DNA of 64,000 nucleotides, taken from Saprospiraceae bacterium (GTDB taxonomy: Bacteria > Bacteroidota > Bacteroidia > Chitinophagales > Saprospiraceae). The DNA is taken from contig JAJTFM010000012.1 in NCBI GenBank assembly GCA_021298575.1, forward strand, positions 1 through 64,000, read 5' to 3'. This document shows, piece by piece, positions 38,432-46,186 of this stretch. Made by a program: the position numbers and the translations under genes. The notes beneath the pieces are model-generated. The model had not been told where the DNA came from. It worked only from the letters and a program-made list of their open reading frames with translations, and ran no database searches. Positions within the stretch are counted from its first letter, which is position 1. Each line of letters opens with the position of its first letter.

Positions 38432-39340
38432 ATGAATAAAAAGTATCTGCTCCTGTTCTTCCTGCTCCCGACCTTCCTGCGTGCGCAGGACCAGGACCTT
38501 CTTGCACTGCTTGGTGAAGAGAAGAGTGTGGAGTACGCCACGGCCAGTTTCAAGACGAACCGCGTTATTAACGGTCATTCCATAGAGAATACCGCTGCCG
38601 GCGTGCTGGATTTTAAAATATCGCACCGTTTCTCTCCTGTCAGACAGGGATTGTACGATATTTTCGGACTTGACGGAGCTACCATCCGGTTCGGGCTCGA
38701 TTACGGGATAACGAACAGACTTATGGTTGGAGCCGGCCGCAACAGCCGGGAAAAGATTTACGACGGCTTTGTCAAGTATAAAATACTCAGGCAGTGCTCC
38801 GGCGCCAAAAATATACCAGTGACACTAACCTATCTGGCCGATGCACAGATCAAGTCGGTGAAATTTGCCGATCCGTCGCGCGACAACAAGTTTACCGACA
38901 GGGTGTATTACACACATCAGCTGCTGATCGGGCGCAAGTTTGGCGACAGGCTATCACTGCAACTGATGCCAACGCTGGTGCACAGAAACCTCACCACCTC
39001 ACCGGAGGACAAGAACGATGTGTATGCGATGGGAGTGGCCGGGCGGTTCAAACTGTCGAAGCGGGTGGCTTTAAATGCCGAGTATTACTACGTACCCGAC
39101 GGGCAGATTGCGACTTCGTACGTCAATTCGTTGTCTTTGGGACTCGATATTGAAACCGGGGGACACGTTTTTCAGCTGCATTTCACCAACTCTCCGGATA
39201 TGACCTACAAGGGCTTCATCACAGAAACACAGGAGCAGTGGTTTTTTCAGGGTAACGATGGTCAGTTGATGAGCGGAATCCGTTTTGGATTTAACGTTTC
39301 AAGGGTTTTCACTGTGGTAAAGCCCAAAGAGCTCAAATAA
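38432..39340 (+). CDS. DUF5777 family outer-membrane beta-barrel protein
   Basis: Signal peptide; TNRVINGHSIENTAAGVLDFKISHRFSPVRQGLYDIFGLDGATIRFGLDYGITNRLMVGAGRN. Confidence 0.8.
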   Translation: MNKKYLLLFFLLPTFLRAQDQDLLALLGEEKSVEYATASFKTNRVINGHSIENTAAGVLDFKISHRFSPVRQGLYDIFGLDGATIRFGLDYGITNRLMVGAGRNSREKIYDGFVKYKILRQCSGAKNIPVTLTYLADAQIKSVKFADPSRDNKFTDRVYYTHQLLIGRKFGDRLSLQLMPTLVHRNLTTSPEDKNDVYAMGVAGRFKLSKRVALNAEYYYVPDGQIATSYVNSLSLGLDIETGGHVFQLHFTNSPDMTYKGFITETQEQWFFQGNDGQLMSGIRFGFNVSRVFTVVKPKELK

Positions 39341-40400
39341 GACTGTTGTAATACTCCAGGCCTCTTTCCAGGTCAGATCTGGAGATATTCAGTACCCGCA
39401 TGGAGCGGGGGGCGTCGGGCAGTGTAATTCGCACATTGCCTGACGCATTTTTTTTGTCCTGCAGCATCAGATGCCACAGGGTTTCTGTCAGTTCGCCTGA
39501 CAATTGCGGCAACTCAAATATTTTTAGCAAATAATCAGTGAGCAGATCTTTATCGGGAACGGTAATTTTATGTAACTGTGCGATATACGACTCACAAATC
39601 ATTCCCACGGCAATTGCTTCTCCATGGGTCAGTGGATGGCTGGAATCGATAAAGACACTTTCGATGGCGTGTCCGATAGTGTGACCCATATTCAGAAGCA
39701 TACGTACCCCTTTTTCTTCCGGGTCTTTCCGGACGATATCCGTTTTTACGGAGACTGATCTGGTAAGAATTTCGATCCAGTCGGGTTCGGAGGATTCGAA
39801 TCGGGCCAGAGAGTTAATCCATCCTGATGAGAGTTCTCCGGAGATAGCTGCGTGTTTGAATATTTCTGCCATTCCACTTCGAAGTTCCCTATCTGGCAGA
39901 GTTTTCAGGAAAAACGGATCTGTGAAAACGGCTGCTGGTTGCCTGATTACCCCGACAGCATTTTTAATACCGTCGAAATCAACGCCTGTTTTTCCTCCGA
40001 TAGCTGCATCTGTCATGGCCAGCAGGGTGGTTGGAATCTGAATAAATTCGACCCCTCTTTTCCATGTAACTGCACAAAATCCGCCCATATCACCAATTAC
40101 ACCACCGCCGAGGTTTACGACCAGCGCTTTTCTGTCAAGGCCGGCATTTTTCATTTCCGACCAGATGATCGCGCAGGTATCCAGATTTTTCCGTGATTCT
40201 CCAGGTTCTATGACGAATGAGTGAACCGGAGCGTAATCTTCCAGCGATTTTGGCAGATAACTGAAGCAGTACCTGTTTGTGTTGTTATCGGATAATACGA
40301 ATACAGCGGAGAAGTTTTTTGACCGGAGCCATACGGAGAGCGAGTCGGAGAGGGGTCCGATAAAAACAGGGCTGTCTTCTATGTGGATACCGGCAGACAT
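39333..40400 (-). CDS. aroB: 3-dehydroquinate synthase
   Basis: VVNLGGGVIGDMGGFCAVTWKRGVEFIQIPTTLLAMTDAAIGGKTGVDF; LNMGHTIGHAIE; LTHGEAIAVGM. Confidence 0.96.
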   Translation of the reverse strand: MSAGIHIEDSPVFIGPLSDSLSVWLRSKNFSAVFVLSDNNTNRYCFSYLPKSLEDYAPVHSFVIEPGESRKNLDTCAIIWSEMKNAGLDRKALVVNLGGGVIGDMGGFCAVTWKRGVEFIQIPTTLLAMTDAAIGGKTGVDFDGIKNAVGVIRQPAAVFTDPFFLKTLPDRELRSGMAEIFKHAAISGELSSGWINSLARFESSEPDWIEILTRSVSVKTDIVRKDPEEKGVRMLLNMGHTIGHAIESVFIDSSHPLTHGEAIAVGMICESYIAQLHKITVPDKDLLTDYLLKIFELPQLSGELTETLWHLMLQDKKNASGNVRITLPDAPRSMRVLNISRSDLERGLEYYNSLI

Positions 40401-40410
40401 TGTGCTGGAT

Positions 40411-41601
40411 TTAGTCGCCGAGTTCAGACAGCATTTTTTCTGCTTGAGCCTTTCTTTCGGGTATAACAGTGTTTGAGCGGGCTCTTTCAACAGCCTTTCG
40501 CGCGAGGCTGCGTTTTCCGGGTCTGTCGGCGGCAATTTTAACGAAAGCGAGTGCCTGATACCAGTACAGATCTTCCCCGTATCGCTCGATGTCACTTATT
40601 TTGGAGAGACATTCCAGCGAGAGTTCGGGGTTTTCCAGCTGGAGACCTGCAACAGCCATATAGAATAGCGCATCAGACTTGCAGACATCATTTTCATGGT
40701 CGGCCATCAGTATGAGTATTCCTATAACCTCTTCCCAGTTTTTCTGTTTGAAATAAATATCAGCTTCCTGCAGCGTCTGTTCACATTCGGCGGGCAGGGG
40801 TGAATTGATGGCGTCCCGCGTTTCTCTTTCCGAGCGGTCGAGCAGAATACTTGTGGGCGGAGCGTAATTTTCATTAAAAATTGCTTCAGCCGATTTGGGT
40901 ATCGAAAAATAAGTCCAGGTGGCTATGGCTGCAGCAGTCAGAAGAATAGCTGCGGCGATTGTCCGGTTTCTTTTTCTTTCAGCTGGTTTGGCAGAACTCT
41001 GGTTGAGTGCCAGATTTGCTTCTTGCTGATCAACCGTCAGAAAAATCCGGTTGAAGTCCTCGCTTGTCAGTGCGCTGACGGCCACATCAGGCAGAGAAGC
41101 CTGATTATCCGGAGCAAGCAGGTCGGGGATGGATTTCAGGAAAGCGCTTACACAGGGAGAGCTTTCGGTGGTAGCGCCGTTATTTGCGGCCGAGCGCACC
41201 TCTTCCCGGCATTTTTTTTCGAGTTTTTGCCACTGGCGTCTTGCGCGAATCAGTTTCCTGACATGAGTGCGGGACAATTGATCGGGAATTTCATTTCCGG
41301 CGACCGGATTTGCAGGGTTTGTTTCCAGATTTCTTTCAGAGGCCCAGTCGCGGAAGTGAGCTTCTGAGAGGTTTGTCAGAAAGACTCCGGTATCGGTTGA
41401 CTCTGGCAGTTCATTCTGACTGGCGAGGATGCAGGTATGAATGACGGCAATTCTGAAGAAAGTATTGCCATCGGCGTGCGAACCGCCTGCGGCTTCCACC
41501 GCTCTGGCGGCAGTTTTTCTGTAATTAGAATAAAGAAACTCCACGGTACCGGCTTCCGGCCTTCGAAGTTCATCCAGAAGATTGCGATTGTCCGGCGTCA
41601 T
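40411..41601 (-). CDS. Sigma-70 region 2-like N-terminus / TM / TPR-like C-terminus protein
   Basis: LLDELRRPEAGTVEFLYSNYRKTAARAVEAAGGSHADGNTFFRIAVIHTCILA resembles ECF sigma region 2; TM TIAAAILLTAAAIATWTYFSI; C-terminus with TPR-like helices (DIYFKQKNWEEVIGILILMADHENDVCKSDALFYMAVAGLQLENPELSLECL). Confidence 0.55.
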   Translation of the reverse strand: MTPDNRNLLDELRRPEAGTVEFLYSNYRKTAARAVEAAGGSHADGNTFFRIAVIHTCILASQNELPESTDTGVFLTNLSEAHFRDWASERNLETNPANPVAGNEIPDQLSRTHVRKLIRARRQWQKLEKKCREEVRSAANNGATTESSPCVSAFLKSIPDLLAPDNQASLPDVAVSALTSEDFNRIFLTVDQQEANLALNQSSAKPAERKRNRTIAAAILLTAAAIATWTYFSIPKSAEAIFNENYAPPTSILLDRSERETRDAINSPLPAECEQTLQEADIYFKQKNWEEVIGILILMADHENDVCKSDALFYMAVAGLQLENPELSLECLSKISDIERYGEDLYWYQALAFVKIAADRPGKRSLARKAVERARSNTVIPERKAQAEKMLSELGD

Positions 41602-41618
41602 GGAGTTTCTTTTGAGCC

Positions 41619-42035
41619 TTACTGGCAGTAAGTATCGTAGGCGGCGCGGAGGTTATCCGAGATAATCTGGGCACTGCGGCCTTCGATATGACGGCGCTCG
41701 AGGAAGTGTACCAGCTGACCGTCTTTGAAGAGGGCGATACTCGGTGAGGATGGAGGATATGGCAGCAGGTATTCGCGCATTTTGGCTGTTGCATCGGTAT
41801 CCACGCCGGCGAATACGGTGTAGAGTTTTTCCGGGCGGGCTTCGTTCTGGAGCGACTGTTTGGCTCCCGGGCGCGCCATGGCGGCAGCGCATCCGCATAC
41901 ACTATTGACAACTACCAGAGCTGTTCCTTTTTGATTTTCCATCAGACTTGTGACAGCATCGGCGTCTGGCAGCGATTCGAAGCCAAAATCGGTAAGATCT
42001 CTGGCCATTGGTGTTGTGAGAGCAATCGGGTACAT
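41619..42035 (-). CDS. BrxA/BrxB family bacilliredoxin
   Basis: NSVCGCAAAMARPGAKQSL (CGC motif), YTVFAGVDTDATAKMREYL, SPSIALFKDGQLVHFLERRHIEGRSAQII. Confidence 0.9.
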   Translation of the reverse strand: MYPIALTTPMARDLTDFGFESLPDADAVTSLMENQKGTALVVVNSVCGCAAAMARPGAKQSLQNEARPEKLYTVFAGVDTDATAKMREYLLPYPPSSPSIALFKDGQLVHFLERRHIEGRSAQIISDNLRAAYDTYCQ

Positions 42036-42157
42036 ATATAGAGGTGTGGTTTGGTTGGTGAAACGATAAAATCGGGGTTGAGTCGCAAAATTAAACACGG
42101 GATACAAAAGTAAGGTTCAAGTTATATTGAAATATTAGTTAAAACACATCGTTTCTC

Positions 42158-42165
42158 TAATTTTG
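42158..42165 (+). promoter_or_regulatory. Putative -7 element TAATTTTG immediately upstream of the cyclase ATG
   Basis: TAnnTTTG match ending 4 nt before ATG at 42170; no well-spaced -33 TTG. Confidence 0.3.
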
Positions 42166-42169
42166 AGCC

Positions 42170-44236
42170 ATGAAGTACCGGTTTTGTCATATTATCGTGT
42201 TTGTGCTTGTTGTGTCGGTACAGATACGGGCACAGGAAGGAAGAGCAGATTCGCTGAAGATATTGCTGGCCAGTGCGCCTCGTGATACACATCGTGTATC
42301 GCTGTTGGCCGACTATGCCTGGGAGATTGTGGATGACAATCCGGAGGAGGCTCTTTTATTGACACGGGAGGCCGTTCAACTGGCGCAGCAGCTGGGTTAC
42401 AGAAAAGGAGAGGCAGCAGCCTGGAACACGATGGGACTGGCAGAGGAGGTGCGTGACAGTATGGAGAGAGCCATTGAATATTACCTGAAAGCCAGGAGGA
42501 TACGCGAGGAAACCGGCGACAGGCTTGGTGTGGCTTCTATCCACAACAACCTGGGTAATGTTTACGAGCATCAGGGAAAATTGATGGAAGCACTTGCCGA
42601 GCGGAAGGCGAGCCTCCGTATTGCCGAAGAGCTTGGAGACTCCATCCGTATTGCCCGGGCACATCTGAATCTGGGCAGCCTGTTTGAGAATATGGGGCTT
42701 TTACCGGAGGCTTACGATCAGGTTTATGCGGCCCTGAGAATTTACGATACCCGTTCCGACAGTATTGCGCTGGCCCGTGTTTATACCAATCTCGGGCATA
42801 TTCGTCTGGAGGCGGGGATATTTACCGATGCAATCGGATATTATCGAAGCGCTTTGCGTATCAGGCAAAAACTCGATGATCCTGAATCACTTGCCACAGC
42901 CCTGAATGATCTGGCCAACGCACTGGATGAACTCAAGATTGATGATTCCACCCGGGTGGCCATTGGCCTTTATGAGCAGGCCCTGAAAATCAGGGAGTCG
43001 GCCGTAGATCTGGCCGGCATTGCCGAGCTATACAACAATATGGGGGATGCCTACAAACACCTGGAAGATTATAACAGGGCTATGAATTGCCTCCGAAAGA
43101 GTCTGAAAATACAGCAGGAACTGGATAGTCCACTGGAACTGATGAGAGTGTATAACAATATTGGTGATGTACTTTACAGACAGGGGAAGTATCGGGAAGC
43201 GCTGAAATATACGCTCCGGTATGCGAAAATTGCAGAGAAAACCAGCGAGAAAAAGTTCATACAGCGGTCATTGAAGGACTTGAGCAAGTTGTACGCGGCG
43301 ATGGGCGACTGGAAGAAGGCCTATGATTATCGTGTTCAGTATGACGAGTTGCGCTGGGATATGCTTAATGAACGGCAGGCTGAAGAATTTGAACGCAAGG
43401 AGGCTTTGTTTACGGATGGCAGAAAGCAGCGGGAGATAGACCGGCAGAACCACGAGTTGGCTCAGGCGAAGACCCGTACATGGGCATTGATAGGAGGAGC
43501 GCTGGCGCTTGCCCTGCTGGTATTATTGTTGTTCAACCGGAACCGGATCAGGAAACGCGCCAACCGGGATTTGGCCATCAAGAATACACAGATTGAACAG
43601 GAGCGCGAACGGGCGGATGCCTTGCTGCGGAACATACTTCCGGAAAAAACAGCTGCCGAGCTGAAGATAAACAACGCGGTCAAGCCACAGCGCTATGAAT
43701 CAGTGACCGTTCTTTTCAGTGACTTCAAGGGTTTTACCACGGTAGCAGAACTGCTATCGCCGGAGGAGCTTGTGCAGGAGCTCGACGAATGCTTCCGTTG
43801 TTTCGACAGCATTGTGGACAAGTACGGTCTCGAGAAAATCAAAACAATCGGGGACGCCTATATGTGTGCAGGCGGACTTCCGGAGCCGTCGGAAACCCAT
43901 GCCCTGGATACCGTGCGTGCGGCGCTTGAAATGCAGCGGGAGATGCAGCGAATAATACAAAGTAAAATCAGCGAAGGGAAACCGTATTTCGAGATGAGAA
44001 TAGGGGTGCATACCGGCCCGGTGGTAGCCGGAGTGGTGGGTTTCAGAAAATTCGCCTACGATATATGGGGAGATACCGTGAACACGGCCGCCCGTCTGGA
44101 GCAGGGGGGAGAACCCGGCAAAGTCAATATTTCAGAGACGACATGGGAAGCGGTTAAAGACCAGTTTAATTGCCATTACAGGGGAAAGCTGCCGGCGAAA
44201 AACAAGGGAGAGATAGCCATGTATTTTGTTGAGTGA
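42170..44236 (+). CDS. TPR / TM / class III adenylate cyclase
   Basis: Signal peptide, 7+ TPRs (SIHNNLGNVYEHQGKLMEALAERKASLRIAEELGD), TM ALIGGALALALLVLLLF, catalytic FSDFKGFTTVA, EKIKTIGDAYMCAGG, FAYDIWGDTVNTAARLE. Confidence 0.94.
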   Translation: MKYRFCHIIVFVLVVSVQIRAQEGRADSLKILLASAPRDTHRVSLLADYAWEIVDDNPEEALLLTREAVQLAQQLGYRKGEAAAWNTMGLAEEVRDSMERAIEYYLKARRIREETGDRLGVASIHNNLGNVYEHQGKLMEALAERKASLRIAEELGDSIRIARAHLNLGSLFENMGLLPEAYDQVYAALRIYDTRSDSIALARVYTNLGHIRLEAGIFTDAIGYYRSALRIRQKLDDPESLATALNDLANALDELKIDDSTRVAIGLYEQALKIRESAVDLAGIAELYNNMGDAYKHLEDYNRAMNCLRKSLKIQQELDSPLELMRVYNNIGDVLYRQGKYREALKYTLRYAKIAEKTSEKKFIQRSLKDLSKLYAAMGDWKKAYDYRVQYDELRWDMLNERQAEEFERKEALFTDGRKQREIDRQNHELAQAKTRTWALIGGALALALLVLLLFNRNRIRKRANRDLAIKNTQIEQERERADALLRNILPEKTAAELKINNAVKPQRYESVTVLFSDFKGFTTVAELLSPEELVQELDECFRCFDSIVDKYGLEKIKTIGDAYMCAGGLPEPSETHALDTVRAALEMQREMQRIIQSKISEGKPYFEMRIGVHTGPVVAGVVGFRKFAYDIWGDTVNTAARLEQGGEPGKVNISETTWEAVKDQFNCHYRGKLPAKNKGEIAMYFVE

Positions 44237-45926
44237 ATGCTGTGCGTTGTCACGGCACTCAAAGTAGCCGATACAGCCCTGATGATACTCAATGCGCGAA
44301 ATGGTGTTGAAGTAGGTACAGAACTGATCTGGGAATACATTGAAAAAAACGAGACACCGACCATACTTGTAGTCAACCAGCTTGATCACGAGAAAGCCGA
44401 TTTTGAAACCACCCTGGAGCAGGCTAGAGCCCGTTTCGGGAACCGCGTCATACCGTTTCAGTTTCCAGTAAATCAGGGTCCGGGCTTCAATGCAATAATT
44501 GACGCACTCCGGATGGTTATGTATAAATTTCCTGCCGGCGGAGGAAAGCCGGAAAAACAGCCGGTACCGGCCGAATATCAGGCCAGGGCGAACGAGTTGC
44601 ATGCCGCGCTGGTAGAAGCAGCTGCTGAAAATGATGATGCGCTGATGGAGCGCTTTTTTGAGGAGGGAACACTGAACGAAGAGGATCTCGCCAGGGGCCT
44701 GAAGACAGGACTGGCGCACCGCCAGTATTTTCCGGTGTTCTGTGCTTCCGGATTACAGGATATGGGCAGCGGTCGTATCATGGGGTTCATCCACGATGTA
44801 TGCCCGAGTCCGGCAGACAGGCCTGCGGCACCACTCGAGGGGGGTGGTTCCAAACCTTGTGACGCAGGAGCGAGGCCGTGTGTTTTCATATTCAAGACAG
44901 TTCAGGAGCCCAAGGTTGGAAATGTATCCTACTTCAAGGTGTATTCCGGTACACTCAAGGCCGGCGATGAACTGGTGAATGCTGATAACGGTACCGTTGA
45001 GCGTTTTTCACAGTTGTTTGAGAGCGAGGGTAAAAATCGCGATCAGGTAGAATTACTGATGGCCGGCGATATAGGCTGCACGGTCAAGCTCAAAAATTCG
45101 CATACCAACCAGACACTGAATCCCAAGGGTTCGGAGTTGAAAATTGAGCGCATTCATTTTCCGGCATCATTTCGGGGTACAACTTCAGTTTGCCGAGCCC
45201 CGAATTCCGTATCGTGAAACTATCACCAAGATGGTGAATCAGGATTATCGCCACAAAAAGCAGTCGGGAGGAGCTGGTCAGTTTGCCGAGGTGCACATGC
45301 GTATCGAACCATATTACGATGGCATGCCCGACTCGGCCGGGCTCACGGTGAAAAATACGGAAGTGGAGGAGCTTAAATGGGGTGGCAAATTTGTATTCGT
45401 GTGGGCAATTGTCGGTGGTGTGATTGACATGCGTTTTGCCAATGCCATCAAGAAAGGAGTCATGGCCAAACTGGAGGAGGGGCCCTGTACCGGCTCCTAT
45501 TGCCGCGATGTGCGCGTCAGCGTATATGACGGAAAGATGCACGATGTGGATTCCAACGATATGGCGTTCCAGATTGCCTCCACAATCTGCTTCAAGGAGG
45601 CTTTCCACAAAGCTCATCCACAAATACTGGAGCCCGTTTACGATCTGGAGGTGATGTGTGATGCTGAAGTAATGGGTAATGTGATGGGTGATCTGCAGAC
45701 GCGGCGTGCAATTATCATGGGTATGGATACGGAGGGACACTATCAGGTTATACGCGCCCGTGTACCACTTAAAGAGCTTCACAAGTACTCCTCTGCACTT
45801 CGGTCGCTCACTCAGGGCAAGGCTAAGTTCACCATGACCTACGTCGAGTATGCACCGGTGCCAGCCGATGTTCAGGCCAGGCTGACGGCAGAATATACGC
45901 AGGCGACGCATCACGAAGAGCATTAA
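44237..45926 (+). pseudogene. Translation elongation factor G-like gene, 5'-truncated and with an internal frameshifting deletion
   Basis: ORF1 (44237..45217): VVTALKVADTALMILNARNGVEVGTELIWEYIEKNETPTILVVNQLDHEKADF plus domain II, ending IHFPASFRGTTSVCRAPNSVS*. ORF2 (45144..45926): HHFGVQLQFAEPRIPYRETITKMVNQDYRHKKQSGGAGQFAEVHMRIEP (domain IV/V). No P-loop, no DTPG, no domain III seen. Confidence 0.85.
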
Positions 45927-45949
45927 TTTTGTTTTTGACTATTTGACCG

Positions 45950-46064
45950 GCCGCTGCCTTTCAGTGTCAGTATGGAAAATGAGTTTTTGAATAAAATGCT
46001 TATTTTGAGTGTTTTACAAATTCAGAAAAACAAAATCATTTTTCATTCACTGCAGGCAGCGGCC
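45950..46064. repeat. Long-loop inverted repeat
   Basis: ggccgctgcctttcagtg (45950-45967) versus cactgcaggcagcggcc (46048-46064), ~80-nt AT-rich loop. Confidence 0.6.
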
Positions 46065-46186
46065 ATTGTTATTCAGCTGATATTCCTGCAGGGTATAAAA
46101 TTATCTTTGATGTTTGTTTTGAAAACCGATAGAAAGCCTACCTTTATATCCCAACCCGAAACGGGATAACAGCAAACTCTACTTGG

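Noticed and set aside
45090-45923. 277-aa minus-strand ORF opposite the EF-G-like fragment
   Set aside because: Overlaps recognisable EF-G domain IV/V coding sequence; no family features.
45972-46169. 65-aa hydrophobic ORF between the EF-G-like fragment and the giant adhesin
   Set aside because: AT-rich, overlaps the inverted repeat and the predicted promoter/leader; likely chance.
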